64,000 bases of DNA from the NCBI GenBank assembly GCA_021234535.1, contig CM037836.1, positions 12,631,111 to 12,695,110 of the forward strand, read 5' to 3'. The notes beneath the pieces are model-generated. The model did not search any database. It saw nothing but the letters and a program-made list of their open reading frames with translations, and was not told the origin of the DNA. The stretch is from Stichopus chloronotus (Eukaryota; Echinodermata; Holothuroidea; Aspidochirotida; Stichopodidae). Positions 1-14,103 of the stretch are shown here, one piece after another (position 1 is the first letter of the stretch; each line of letters begins with the position of its first letter). A program made the position numbers and the translations under genes.

Positions 1-3000
1 ATTGATGTCAAACTGGCTTCGGATCCGTCTGGTTAAACTACTGGCTAGAACTTAAGTGTTCGTAGCCCACGACACAGAGAGTGAACTATTAAAAGTTTCA
101 GGAAGCACCAAAGAACCACGATGTGTGATGCAGTGTTGTAGTCTAGTCACCACAATTCGAGACCAAGACTGAGGGTCCGAGTCACCACCCCCCCCCCAGT
201 CCGAGTCCGAGTCACTTCCTTCCTAGTCCGAGTCACCGAGTCACCATGTTTCAAAGGTGGCACTGTTGTACGATATCATAGGTCTACTGTGATGTAGGTG
301 CCAGTATTAGTCTTTTACACTGGTCTGCTAGCTGGTCTGCCAAGAATTCAATACTTTCAAAGTTACAACAATCAATCAAGTGGATCAGTTAATCATGTAT
401 TTGTATTGGCAATACTTTCCACTTTTATACAACAGTGGAACTGTGCCACAAATCAAGAAATAGTCTTTTTTAAGAATATGAAAGATATCTTCAATTAAAA
501 CAGCATGATAAGCTGCTGTTTATTCAGTTTATCGTCAAACTTGCCACAATGCTGTGTAAAGGTTAAGCAGATTCAACTGATGTGGTTTTATTTGCATTTG
601 AGGAGCTTGAATTTCTATCATACACTAGGAAAGAATGACTTTGTGCTTGATGCGCATTGTGGACACATGATAATGCTACTTACCAAAGAAGCACGCAATG
701 CGTGATCTATACTTTCAGGCATGCACTGACAAAACATTGCAAGCTGAAGCACATAGGGCATATTTCATCCCTGCCATAAGGTATACTCTCGCCCCCTTTG
801 CAATGTTAAAAGGACATGTCTTCTTTGTAATTTCTCTCAGCGTTAAGCAAATAGTCTTCTAGTTGGCTCCTTTCCTACACACCGGCTACGTGTTTCTTTA
901 ACACGCAGCTTCTCTGGCTACACCAGCTATGTTTTATGTATATATCACTATTTTAACTTAATAGTATTCACATGAATATTGCCGAAATGTGTCACTAAAC
1001 AATGTGTGGTTATAACAAAAGTGCATTGCATTATGGTTAGGTAAATTGTCACTAAGCAAGATGTTGTATAATCTTGCACTTTTTTTCTCCGTTAATGTTT
1101 TATGCTGTAAATTCTACACGGTGCAATGTTGCAAATATTTTCACTTACACCATGGTTACATGTTCAAGTTTACTTATGTTACAGTTTCCAATCTTCCATA
1201 CTTTTCACCTGTCACTGTCCACATTCTTTCACTTTTTTTCAGAGTTAGGTCAATGAGTATTTACAAAATGCATGTTACTGGATTTTTTTTTTCTCACAAC
1301 AAATGTAGCGGGGGGAGGATTCATTGCCTGGCTGCAACTTAGGCTCACATTACACTTGTGATTCTGGCCCCAATATTCCTTTTCTACAGAAAGCAATGAT
1401 GGATAGTTCTGCAAATATTGTTTTATGATGCTCAACGTAAATAAATGCTCTGTATACAGCCTGGCGGATATAATAAATAAGTAGTTGAAGGTTAAATACT
1501 GTTCGGTATCTGACATTGTCATAACCGCTATATAACTGTGCACACACTTCAAGAAAAAAAAACAGTTGTCAGAATATAAATGGTTTTTAAGTTAGTTTTT
1601 TTTTTATGATGGCACTATCGTTAGAATGTAGGTTAGTAATCGATGGCTGAACTAGGTTAGGAAGTTAGGACGTTAGTCAATATGTACAGGATATGGTCAT
1701 GTCTGGATATTTCTATGTTATCGATTACTAATTCTGTTACTACCAAGGATGGCCAGGATTTATGCAAATTACCTATATCAGAATATTCAGGAACTAGAAA
1801 GAGCGATGGATATATTATCTGCAATTCCAGGAGAGGTCCACCGCTCAGTCCGACAAGTTTTCAGTCCCACACGTTTTCAGTTCGAAAAAAAAAAATACAC
1901 ATTTTCAGTCGGAAAGTGAAATACACGTTTCCAGTCCGTAAAATGAATTTTTGGAAGGGCGCCTAACCTTTGACTTTTGCTGTCAATGACTTTTTACCGA
2001 CTTTATAAACCTTTATTGACACACCCAAAAATGTTGCATGATCTCTATTAACTATGCGACAAAATTTGGAAAGATGAGAGATGCAGAGGGTATCGCAGTA
2101 AAACATACACAATTAGGGCTCTAGCTCACTGCTTTCGTCACTGTGAGAATTAAACATTCATAAAACAAAATGCCGACATAACCAGAATATTTGTTGTAAC
2201 ACTATTGATTCTACATATTTGCTCAAAAATCTCAAGACAAAGAGGTAGATTCCCTTCCCCCCACCCCCCTCCCTCACTTTAGGCACTTTGCCCAGTGGGT
2301 GATCTAGTTTCGCCGATGCACATTGTCTAATGGTGGTATGTTACCACCAAAAGAAAAACGTTGGGTAAAAAGGCGTCACCTTGTAATCAAAACGGTAAGC
2401 TATATAACATTAAAACCACTTTTTGAGCCAATTTTGGGTGGTGTCAATTCTTTTGCTCAAGCAAACACTTGAGCTGAGTTCTTTTTTCGTGTGAATCGAA
2501 CGTACCGTCGTAGCTATTTTTTTTTTTTGTTCATTATCTGGAGAGAACATTAAAGTGAACATTCCGAATATTATACAGTAACTCCTGGCCCTCTGTATGT
2601 GTTAGTGTGCTTTTTGAAAGTCTATTAGTGCCACCTGTATAAATATTTTCAACCTGTAGTAACAAATTAGTAATCTGTAAATACAGGGTATTACCCTTTC
2701 AGTGAATACAGTTGAAGTCGTTATTTTTCTTGTTAGGTGCAATTTACTAAATTTTACTGAAAGTGTTAGTTGAGTACTTCTCTTATCCGTAAAATGCAAA
2801 CTTGCCGGCGAGTTACGGATATACGTAGGTACGTAGTGACCCGGACAGGCTAAGAAGACGTATATAGAAAAGGGTCGTTTATTCGTGAACTGTATTCATT
2901 TGATCACAATGATGCAACAAACATTTCATAGTCAACTTACTTGAGCTTAAACAAATGGCACACGGATTAAGCATATAAAAACCTTGGTTTGAACTTCATT

Positions 3001-5635
3001 GAAATATCGTTGTTAACATCGCCTTTGAAAAATCCAATAGGTATTTTAGTGACTTTATTGTTTTGGTATAAAGACAGTTGCAGTTATTGTACCACCTACG
3101 GTTACCAGCTCAAACGGTAGCATCTTGCATCATACGTAATTACATTTTGGTCAAAATTTTCCACTAATCAGCTCACTCCAACTTCCCAAAAGTATCCAGG
3201 TTGCATCTTATCCGACATGAAAAAAAATAACACATTTGAATATTTAAAACAAAAATGAGAAAGTTTATTAATGTCGAAAGCTAAAAAATTGTTCGTCCAA
3301 AGATGCAGTTTTGTGTAATGTCGTTACAAACAAATAAAAAAAGGTTTGCTCCTTCTAGAAATTGTGTAAATTTCGTTGTTTAGCCTAAATGTTTAATTTG
3401 GAGATGCAGGTTATTATCCTTCAGAACTACTGAAGCAACCGCCTGAGACATTTTCGGCCTTTGGTTAATGATACTTTGTTCACCCTGAAGCGAGGTTGGC
3501 CTCCGTGAACGGCTTGTTGACAACTATGGGAAAAAAATAAGAAATCGAATAAGTTTCGAGGCGGGTTTGCTCTGGTTACTAAGACCTAATTAGTCACCTC
3601 TGCATCTTTGCTCCTCTTATCGGACATAAAACTTCTAGTGGGCCCATTGTGTTTATCAAAAATATATTATACGTCGATTAAGAAGGAATTTAAACGGTAA
3701 GTGGCTCGTTCTCCTCGAGCTTTAACTGACCTAGATGTTCAACGCTGTTATCGCTGCTACGTAATCCCGTTTTTTTTTCTTTCCCTTTCTCGTCTCTTTT
3801 TTTTTTTTTTCTATTTCACCTTGTTTTGTCAGATAGAGCAATTTTTCCTCCATGAAGTAAGCTTTTCCCTCCACAAAACGGAAATTTGCGTTTAAAATGC
3901 ACCAATATGGCAATGAAAGAAAACTTATTGGCAATGAAAGAAAAATTATCGGTAAAAGTTAAATCTGTTCAAAACAATATGCACAAGATCAATTACGGAG
4001 AGATGCAACTTTTGAATTTTTGAAAGTTTATGTTGAGTAACAAATAACTGAATTTCTCTTAGTGAGAAACCTCTTTCTTGAAAGGAAGGTCACCGTCCTG
4101 CCTTATTTTAAATAATCTATCATTCTGTGTCCATAAATATTGGCTTCAAAAATATGATTTATTCTGTGTAAAAAAGGCACAGTATTTCCCTATGAGGAAG
4201 ACCTATTAAATCCCCTAGTCTTAAATAAACTATCAGGATTCCTGTTTCATCGTAATACAAACTATAATACAAAACGTTTCGTTCTGGTTTGATTTTGTTA
4301 TGAAGACACTAGTTGTTTCTAAACATTATTACAAACTTTTTTGTTCGAAAAACCGTGGAAGTAATACTGTTGCTTGAAAAAACCCCGTCTCGTCGATAAA
4401 CTTTGTTGTTTTTTCCGGTTTTTTTTTTTTTTTTTTTTGCTCGATTAACACAGTTCTTCGACAAACTCTTGTCTTTCGCTCGATAAACATTCTCAGTCCT
4501 GGAAGGGGCTTTGTGGGTTTCGATTTATACGACGAAAAATGTACGGAATCTTTTACTGAGTTTCCCCAAACTGGATCAAGCTAATCTTATAGTAAAATGT
4601 AATTTGAAAAGAAAGGGAATTTTTACGAACAATTTACACCGAAAAGTATCACCTTTTATCCAAATGTTAAGTGCAATCACACGGAACCGTTGCAGATTTC
4701 ACTTTGTGCTTTAAAGGACGTAATGGTATTTTAGGAACGCATGCAGAGTGAAAAAAATATAGGGAAATGAGAAACTAACATATAGCCGATTACTATTTTG
4801 ATTGCAAAACGTCAAACCAAAAGTGCAGTCATGGCCGTCAATCATGGTGGGAAGAGGAGGCACGTCTTCCACGTCCCCCCCCCCCCACATTTAGGTGTGG
4901 AACATAATATCAAATGTCCCCCCCCCCCTCCACATTTTGTAAAATAGAAATGTTTTAGCTCACCTTTTGAATGGCATGACGACATTTTAGCAAATATCCC
5001 CCAATTAAATACCCCTCCCCCCTCCTTACTTTGCATGGAGTAACGGTAGCGTTTCGAATGGCGATTGTCAAGTTAACGAATTTTAAGTTCGTTTAGTAAA
5101 ATCCTATTTACCGTGACTGATATTTTAATTGCTCTCTTTTAAGTCTACATTTCCTTAAAAGTTCATTCCTAAAAGATCATTGTATTTGGGAAACAAGAAT
5201 ACCTAGCAAAAAAAGGGGGGGGGGAATTAGATCAAGCATCATTCTTCTTATGCTTTCCCCATCTATCAGAACACTATTATATGGCTTTTCTGTTCAATGT
5301 GCATGGCTGCCATTTTTTAAAAGTTACAAGAACGAGTTATACTTTGTCATGCAATCATCAACGGTTGTAGCCAGCTAATAAACAACTCTAGTCGTTGAGA
5401 GTAAAAATTGTTGGAGTAACTTTTCTGGAACCATAATTTCTCGGGGTAAAAATTAACTACAAAATATTGCACCAGATTTTGTTTGCTCATCTGCCAGTTG
5501 AAAATGTCTCAAAAAGAATAAAAAAGACCTGTTATCGTTACAAAGTTAAAACTGTTGAATTAACTTTTGAGAAAATTACAGTAGCATAAATGAGATCAAT
5601 CCAAAGTACCACTTTTCCTTAGAATGTTTTTCATT
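1..5635. other. AT-rich non-coding DNA with poly-C tracts
   Basis: No gene recognised on either strand. Open frames are all under about 100 codons and of random composition. Long C runs occur at 4875-4886 and 4918-4928, and T/A runs at 3786-3801 and 4420-4438. Confidence 0.5.
165..246. repeat. Irregular GTCCGAGTCAC repeat with poly-C
   Basis: AGTCCGAGTCACC and shortened forms recur about five times, interrupted by a 10-C run at about 188-197. Confidence 0.7.
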
Positions 5636-6372
5636 AATTGAGAAATTGGAGATATGAGATCACTGTTTCAAAGGCTGCGTACATGAAGCCCAGGACACCC
5701 GGGAAGTGCCCTTGTCGACCACGGGAAGGGGGGAGGGGTTGTAAACCTTTTCGGGTACGTCAACTGATGTTGTTTCGCTTAAACAGTCCTGCTCCCAGTG
5801 CACATAAAAAGGTTTTGTCCTCAAGAAAGGTCGCTACCCCTGCTAAAATCCTGGATCGGCGCTTCATATGTGATATCGATGTTGTATAAGCAAAACATGC
5901 CCCCATCTTTAAACCCTGGTGGTGGTATAGTAATTTCTGTTTACATTCTATTCACGTGCATCTGTTGCTTAATCGAAGAAAGTTTTTCGCTGAGGGTTTT
6001 AAACCACTCTCTCGCGCGCCTTTTTGCTGGAAACTCCCATTTTTCATCGATGTGCTAACAGTCCCTTTTCTTAGATAGTAATCTCGCTCAGTACTTAGTA
6101 ACAAACAAATTCGGGTAAAAATCTCCCCCCCCCCCCTCAAAAAAACCTCCAAGTCCAGGAGTCCGTACACCTATGTACCCATGCAGCTCCCAAATATTTT
6201 CAAAGTACTTAAAGAAAATGGAAGAGGATGCGTAATTAATTATGATTCTTGTATAACCTCATCCCCCATCTGTTATGTGTTACAGTGACATATTTCATGG
6301 ATTGACTTTTTTCTTACGTGAATTGAGGAATTGCAGACATGATATCCATATTTCAAAGCTGGGTGTATGCAG
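5636..6372. repeat. Pair of short diverged direct repeats
   Basis: AATTGAGAAATTGGAGATATG (from 5636, followed by ACTGTTTCAAAGGCTG) resembles AATTGAGGAATTGCAGACATG (from about 6321, followed by CCATATTTCAAAGCTG). Only about 60 bp match at each place. The DNA between is unremarkable apart from poly-C tracts at 6125-6136 and 6466-6474. Confidence 0.35.
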
Positions 6373-9300
6373 CTTAGGAAGCTTAGGCCGGAAATGACAT
6401 TTCCGGATATCTGGGAGGTTTGGAAAGCCCTAAATTTTCTTGTACGCTCCACGCCGATGGTGGTCCCCCCCCCCTTATATAGTGCTGCCACACATGCCCT
6501 CAGGCCTGCCTCCGTCCTCTGGTAATACCCCTGGACAAACGCCTTCCCTCCCCCCCAACTGTCCTCTCGGAGACATTTGACAATATGTACCTTCAATCAC
6601 TAAACAGTAGCGGCCCCCACCTGTCAATCAGCAAAAGTTATTGTTTGTCTCAAAATATGCAATATCTGCCTTTTCAATACCATTCAAAGATACAGAATAT
6701 CCTTCATTCCAATCCTCACAATTCTGCAAATACTTCAGAGCACCCTGCTTTTTTTTTTCGTCTGGTCACCTTATGATGGACATTACCCCAGACCCCAGGG
6801 AAAAACACATTGGACCTGTTCAATATACACCCAGAGCCATCAAAAATTGCAGTGTGTAAACCCTTACCTCGACAGGTTTAAGCATCCAAACCTCTCAGTC
6901 AGTCAAACATGCATGTCACCTCCCCCAGCCCCCCCCCCCCGCACAGCGGCCACATTTCAGTTTGGATTGACACACCCCCCTGCTTCGGTTTACGATTTCT
7001 CGACAATATTTAACTTAACAGCACCCCAATCCTCAAAATATATATTCTCTGCAGTTACTGATCATATTTAAGTTACAGTAATATTTATTCTCCTCTGAGA
7101 CATCCATCCGCTGAGAGGGACCTGTAAGATCATTTTCTTTTTACATAATGTTCTCAACGATCTGTTCACCATATGGATAACCAGCCGTTCATCAGCAGAT
7201 AGCTTTTCCCTTCCTCTTTCTCAGCCTCTCTACCAAGAGATTCCTGCTAACTACTCATCTAAAAGGACAGAGATACCTCTCTCGAAACCCGCAAACTGTC
7301 TTAAGTTATTATTTTCTTTAAACCTCTCAATGTCGCTAAAAGCTTTATACATAGAAATCATAAAACAAGAAAACACACCAAAAAAACAAAAAAAAAACAA
7401 AATACTTCTTCGTAGGATGCCAGTAAGGACCACTTTAGACTTGGTTCTCCATCAACAAGGTAAAACTTTGCAGGATTGCATCTGTCCTGGAGTGTCCCCC
7501 ATGATTCTTTTTTTTTTCCGTGGTTCAGTATGACAGGAAGGTGCTTACAAGATTTTGAGTGCGGAGAGAGATGTGACCCGGAAAAATCTTTCCTCAAACC
7601 GAGGCAGTAAGTTTGACGAACTTAAAGCAACGGATAGTAGCATATTCTTCAATTTTTCGGTCGTCGTGATTTTGAGGTACACGATACTTCGTGGGATCAT
7701 CTGTATATAGTATACATCAATTCAATCGACCGATAAATTTCCAAATGGACCTGCTCATCAGGTCGACGGCAAATCGTGACGTTTTCAGATCAGTGATTAT
7801 CTCGAAAATTTCAATTTTAGTTAGATATAATTAGGTGGCATTTCATCTTACAATATTGTCCACATGCGTGTCTTTCCGTTTGCGTCGCCGTCTACAGGGA
7901 ATACTGACTGCTTTTCAATAGTTTTTTTTTTTATTTACTGCGTATCAGGTAAGTTTTATTATTTGTGAACAGGTTTGACCATTATTACTCAGAGATCAAA
8001 GAAAGTTGAATTGTGTGATCTTACGAACATCTCACCGGGTTGCTTAAAACTTAAACTATGTATACTGGGTATTTTCTCTCTTCTGCCTTCCTTGGGATGG
8101 CATTGTCGTAAGCATGTTTCTAGAACCAATAACGTTCATCTATTCACGTGACGACAGAAAAGGGGAGAAACCAACAAAAAGAGAACATTTATTGGACTAA
8201 CTGAATTACGATATTGTTCTTTCTGCCCCATCTCTGTTAATATATCAACAAATGGATATTGCCCTTGTGTGTTACACAAAGTCACAAAGTTACTTAACAA
8301 GTAAGGAAATAATCATTAGTACCAAGAATAGGTCAGAAATGGGTCTCAATTTGTTGAGGCCATTCAGTAAAATAGCTTTTAGCATAATGCATTACTCAGA
8401 TAATCATTAAACCCTTCCCTTTTCTTTCCTCTTTATTTATGATTGTTTTATATACGAAGTGACCTATTTCCATGTTTTGTTAATCACGCCCTGTATCTGG
8501 CCCATCGTCTTATTTGTTTTAACACATTAGGACAAACGTTTGAAGTAGACAAAATGGGGTCACCTATATACCGGGGGAAATGTCTCGAAGCGTCCTTGAA
8601 ATTAGTGTTTATCGAGATTAGGTGAGCAAATCATATAACACCGGCCTATATCTTGACATGTTTTTATTATTCCAAAATGTTCTCATTTCGAATAAAAGAG
8701 AACTCGGTAAAATTTCTCCGAAAATACTCCATTGCCGGATATCGACAGGACTCGTGACATTTCACGTTTGCTTCTTTCCGATACCTTCGAGATGTTTTGG
8801 CAAGCGCTTGAAAGATTCTTGTGACTACGTGATGGAGATTGACGTATCTCTGAATTATATAAACCACATTGGTGAAAGATACTCTTTACTTTTGCGTAAT
8901 GGATTTTTACAACTTCTGTGACGTATTTCGATATATATTTCGACGTAATAATATGGCGCACCCCACGGGTGCTTGGTCATGCCTTCACCGCTTTGCCTGT
9001 AATATTTCTTGTTTCTGATTGACAATGTCTCTCCCTATGGGGAAAATTTACTCTCCGTATTACAGAATTCATTTGACGGAAACTATATCCGTCTAGTTTT
9101 GTGTAGGCCTGCGTTTAACGGCCTAACATACCAACACCTGCAATGCCTGCTGGGAGGCTAGCCGAAGAATTACTGCAGCTATTTTTCCCCCTTTACATTG
9201 GCGATCAATAGACAATGAAAGATTTTTATCATATTTCCTCTGGTATAGACCGTAACGGACCGTTCGCTTTAAAAGAACATTATCTCTTTCACCCAGTTTA

Positions 9301-11145
9301 TGATTCATATGTACTCACGTTAAGATATGTACTCACGTTAAGGGCATATGCATTTAGAATCTTTCTTTGCTCAGTATATTCCTTTAATGAAAACATATTT
9401 TAAAGTTTTCTCATCGTTTTGCGTTGTTGGAATCAAAGAGAACTCTGTTCTCCCCAAAGTGCTTAAGTGCATGATCCCATAAATTCCGTCTCGATGAGGC
9501 TAGAAATAAGTTAGTTGGAAAATAAGTTTCACCAGAAGATATTGTTTTGCTCTTAGCAAATGGATTCATAACGACAGTTTGTTAAGTCCGTTACTTCGCC
9601 TTCTAACACTGTCCGCTTAATCTTATCTATTTGACCAGACGCAGTGATGTAAAAGAACAAGATCACCATTGATTATAGCATATCTTGACTCCGTGATTCT
9701 ATAAATAGACATTTTTCTAATTAAATTTGAGAATTTTTGAAGAAAAAGGGAGTCTCCTGTATTAGGTCAGAATTATGAATAGTCGTTCGAATATAATAAA
9801 TTGCAACAGCAGAAGCGATTAAGTATAGGTAGGTAATTTTACCCTGGACGTTAAATGCAAGCTGGAGCAAGCGTGTGTAGGGCAGAAATATCGAAGGGTA
9901 AAAGAACACTAAAACTGAACAACCCCTCCTAATATAAGCCTTATAAGGTTAAGTCTAGATGCAACTCATCATTAATTGTTAACATTCAAACGAAAATTTT
10001 TAAAACGTGTCAAAAAATCCATCCATAAGAACTGGATGTGTGCGTTATGAATATTTCTTAAATTTATTAATTTATGGGGGTGACGTAATTCTACACGTAT
10101 TACCATTAATTGGTGGATTATTTGATATGGACGTTACGATTGCCGTATTCATTATCATGATTCAAAGAATATGGAATTAAGTGAGAACAGGTTAGGTGGA
10201 AATGTTGCCACGCTATACCGGTGCGTGGATGTTTTTGCAAGGCAGTTGGTTTAATACATCATTCATGGGTGTGTATCAAGTTCACCGTTACAACCTGCGA
10301 CCTTTACAGAAACCTTTGTCAACCAAACGGAAAGTAGTTTTAGAACACTACTTTTAATGACAGCAAGTGCAGAAATGCCACTGCGAGCGGTGAATTCATT
10401 TGGCTCCCTTTGTATGGGTACCAGCTAAAATTAAGACGTATAAACAAGTTTCGTCTTGGCGTTCCATAAAGCCATGTCTTGGTCTGGATCGAATGACTAC
10501 GAGTTTGGACACATGTGCAGCTAGTGGAGTCATTCGAACTTTAGCGAACATTGTTCATTATGATACTCGGAATTACAGGAGGTTTGGAGAATATTCCAGA
10601 ACTCTTTAAGCTATAGATATTGTGCTGACTATTCGTGAAGGATTGATTTTGAATCCACTGATGTAAAGATTAAACCTGCCACCAATCCTGTGTACTCACG
10701 TGCCTAGTCAACTGTCATTATACACATCACTCAACGTTAGCGTCATCTTGTTCAACCACGTCTCAACAGTCAGTTGTATCATTGTCTCTGCCTATTTTGG
10801 TCACTGTTTATTCAACAGTCTAACCATCTGATGTTGTGCTATCTGGCCTTGCTGTCCTACCCTTAACCATTGTTTCTAATAGAGACTGTGTTACAACGCC
10901 CATCAAAGTTTTACACTGCTACCAAGACTTGCCATAAGTCTCTCGTGTTATTCTCTCTCCTACCTCTCGAAGTTTTTTCCTACGCTCAAAGCTTCATCGG
11001 AAGATACTGCTATTCTTACAGTCCTATCCTACCATGTTTTGTAATAGGCCTATTGACACTTTGACAAAACGTTGGCAAAACGTTAATATTCCACGGATAA
11101 TTGTCATTTTGCCGAGTTACAGAATCTTGTCAAAATGCCAACATG
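6373..11145. other. AT-rich non-coding DNA
   Basis: No gene, RNA or complete mobile element recognised. A 99-codon frame at 8622-8921 overlaps two antisense frames and has no recognisable motif. Confidence 0.45.
9307..9342. repeat. Exact 18-bp tandem duplication
   Basis: ATATGTACTCACGTTAAG occurs twice head to tail without change. Confidence 0.9.
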
Positions 11146-11294
11146 TTTGTTGGCCCCACAAAATTCAGACTCTACGAGAGAGCATAGCAGTTAATCACTG
11201 TTACTTGAAATCAAACAGACCAATTGGTAATGGATATGAATTCATCTATGCAAAAATTATTCTTAAACAATGTTATTTCATGATGCCTATGTCG
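11146..11294. repeat. Diverged partial copy of the family 2 interior
   Basis: The stretch containing GTTGGCCCC, GCAGTTAATCACTGTTACTT, GAAATCAAACAGACCAA and CTTAAACAATG aligns in the same order and orientation with about 59653-59800 inside the nested TTAA element. I could not find the matching TTAA ends around it, so it is either a truncated copy or the two elements share a captured segment. Confidence 0.65.
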
Positions 11295-11430
11295 CATCCT
11301 GATGATGGTCTGGAAGAGACCAAAAATTTAATAAACTGAAAAATAGGAAATATTTTCATTGTAATTGTTTACTTCCTGAATATCAGCACATCTCCAGTCG
11401 GAAAGGCTACAACCCAAACAAAGCAATTTC

Positions 11431-11648
11431 TTACACTCACAGAATTATTTACTTAAATTATATAAAATAAGAACTCCATAAATTTTATGTAAAATCAATG
11501 TAAGCAGTATTTGTAAATTTTACATAATTTTGGTAAATTTTACTACATTTTAGTAAAATTGTTACATCATAATGTAAGATTTACATTAACTGTGTTTTAC
11601 CAAAAAGTTATGGAGTTCTTATTTTACTTTACGTTTTTGTGAGTGTAA
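11431..11648. mobile_element. Small MITE with TTACACTCACA inverted ends
   Basis: The left end TTACACTCACA (11431-11441) and right end TGTGAGTGTAA (11638-11648) are exact inverted repeats. About 40 bp further in, AAAATAAGAACTCCATAA and its reverse complement pair again. The centre has repeated GTAAATTTTAC-like words and is extremely AT-rich. No ORF and no clear target duplication. Probably a non-autonomous DNA element; superfamily not determined. Confidence 0.75.
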
Positions 11649-13025
11649 AACACCATCTATTTTTTGCTCCAAAAGTGATAAAAGACATGCATTCCTTCTG
11701 TGACTCCGACTTTTTTTTATAAACGGCTCTCCTTCTAGCGGTGTTATAATTTTAGATGAGCCCATGATTTTGATGTTCTTCTGCAATTCTTAAATTCCTT
11801 CTGATACAGTAAACGCTTAAATTAACATTTTGTCTTTGTTTTTTATATTTAGTTTCATCGGAAGTATCAGATGCATTAACTCGTATTTATACGCTCTGTT
11901 CACCATGTGCATCACTGAACAGTTGAAAGGTGTAAACATTAGCAAAACAAAAAAGAGAAACTAAAAAGAATGGAACGATTTGACGAAAAATCCTATCCTG
12001 TCCCTCTATACGTGAATATTAAGGTTGTACACAGGTAGCAAAAGCGACATCTTCGCTGTCATTAATGTGTTTTCTTAATTCGGTCATAGATTTACCGATG
12101 ATAAACATTTTTCTTGGGAGGATTGCCCCAATAATGCAGGTCAATTATTTGCTAGCCATTAAAATGCAGGAGGAGGACCTACCTTTCAAATTTACCTGCT
12201 TTGTCTGATCCGGCCAGAGACACTTATTGACACTTTGAGAGACATCATCCCTTGCTTATGCAAAATGGTAACTTGAGGAAAGCAAAGCCTTATGCGTTTC
12301 CTTTTATTATCTAACGATCGCCAATTTGCATTTTCTATTTGATATCTGAGATCGTGTCGTATTTAAATGGCGTTTTCCGGTGTTTGTTTAAAAAAATGCA
12401 GGCCCACATTATTCTGATCGTCTTACACGAAATTCGAGAGGACGGGATTATCACGCAGCTACATATAAGAGACAGTTTACCCAACCTTTCTGTTAGAGGA
12501 AGTAGCGACTCGAAAATGAACACTAAGATACCAGACAATCCCCACATTCTACAGCACACTAACTACATCGTTCGTTCTGAACAAAGGAAAAAGACGTTGT
12601 GGTTATTCTTTCTTCATTCCCTTACATTAAAGAGCGGACCCGGTTCTGCTAAAATCGTTGTTTGGTTTAAATAGAAAACAAAGTGGCGCTAGTCGCTAGT
12701 CGAAAACGAGTCTGTTCAATTACCGCAGGTTGGGGCATTTGCCCCCCAGATTTTTTCCTTGCCCCCCCCCCCCCCCAGTTGCTCTCACCCTTCCTAATCA
12801 GATCTTGTACTCATCCAAAATTAATTTAATCACAAAACTATGTATTGGCATTGGACTGAATAAGAACAGCTTCCGGGGAACCATGATTGATAAATGACTA
12901 ATTTATGTTACACAGGCTGCCAGTTTTATATCACGCCCATAGCCACTTCAACAGTAGGCCAGCCTGGTCAGACCAATTTTCTCTGGAATGTTTACCGTCC
13001 AGCACAAGGGAAGGGCGGGTAGGTG

Positions 13026-13076
13026 GTTGTTTTCCTAAATATAGGAATGTCGTTGTTTTCCTAAATATAGGAATGG
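13026..13076. repeat. Tandem duplication with an internal palindrome
   Basis: GTTGTTTTCCTAAATATAGG plus AATG occurs twice. Each unit holds the near-palindrome TTCCTAAATATAGGAA. Confidence 0.85.
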
Positions 13077-13097
13077 AATGGAAGTGTATGTAGCCTA

Positions 13098-13128
13098 TGT
13101 GTGTGTGTGTGTGTGGGTGTGTGTGTGT
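13098..13128. repeat. (GT)n microsatellite
   Basis: About 31 bp of GT repeats with one GGG interruption, followed by GTATGTATGTA. Confidence 0.95.
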
Positions 13129-14103
13129 ATGTATGTACTAGGTGGCACCGCGTAAATGTGAAATAGTACCCCCAAAGAAAAAAGTTGGGAACCTTGGAGT
13201 ACGGGCAACCGAAAAAATGAATAATATAAAAATAATTAATATAACTCTCTTGGGACTTAATTTTCCACCCAGAGATATGCTTAAACCTCAGAGCTTCCGG
13301 GGGCTTCGCCCCCTGGACCCCACCTCAGTTTGTCCCCCCCCCCAAGTCTGACATTCTGGCGCCGCCACTGCTTTTAAGCGTGGATCACAATACTAGAGCG
13401 ATATTAGATTCAATTCCAATCCGACTGTTTTTTTTTTTTATTTCCTTATTTTTTTAGGCCAATTTCAGCTTAAATCTCGAACCTCTAAACTTATACGAAA
13501 AGAACCAGACCTAATCCTATACAATCATATGCGACGTTTCTGACGTATATACTAAAATAGTAAGTCAATTAATCACGACTTCACGTCATCTACGAAAGAA
13601 AGCTTTTACTGGGAGTGAACAATTTCGTTTTGGTAAATAAACCTCTCTGTATTGTCGCAAATTAGATTTCCTCTCTTAAAACATTTCAATGTAATAGATT
13701 GGGACAAGGGACTAATCCAAACTTCGACTGAACAGTTGAATCCAGTAAGATTTATTACCAGTGTATTAGACTGAATGTTTCAATCGAAATCTTCGATTCG
13801 TCCCTCATTTCAATCTTTCCTTTTAAGAAAGCTAGATCGCAAATCATTCTCAGCGGACCTAGGTGGATCAGACATCGCTTTGCTATTCTCGGTGCTATTT
13901 TCTGCAAAATCGGCGTCCAATATGATCTCTGGAAGGTGAATAGCGCCTTAGTTGAAGGGCGCAATTTCTGATGTGGGCTGTAACACAATATCGAGATCTA
14001 TCATCATTCAAAGAACAAAAAGCAACCGCCTCTACCCACAAAGGGTTGATCTTCAACTGCATCGGTCGTCGTGAACCGCAAAGAATTTACCACCAGGGCG
14101 TCT

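Larger units (their letters stand above)
12721..13385. repeat. GC-rich repeat relic with poly-C tracts and a GGGGGC hairpin
   Basis: This stretch contains a 15-C run (12762-12776), the simple duplication at 13026, the GT repeat, the hairpin GGGGGC-TTC-GCCCCC (13299-13313) followed by CTGGACCCC, another poly-C run, and an end reading TCTGGCGCCGCCACTG. Read on the minus strand the end becomes CAGTGGCGGCGCCAGA. I recall similar starts and TTCGCCCCC hairpins in interspersed repeats of aquatic animals; the class is not determined. Confidence 0.45.

Noticed and set aside
11298..11330. Hammerhead-ribozyme-like string: CTGATGA, a 5-bp stem TGGTC/GACCA, then AAAA
   Set aside because: The conserved G of GAAA is missing and no stems I or III can be built. 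It borders a repeat whose other copy lacks the motif, so it is probably chance.
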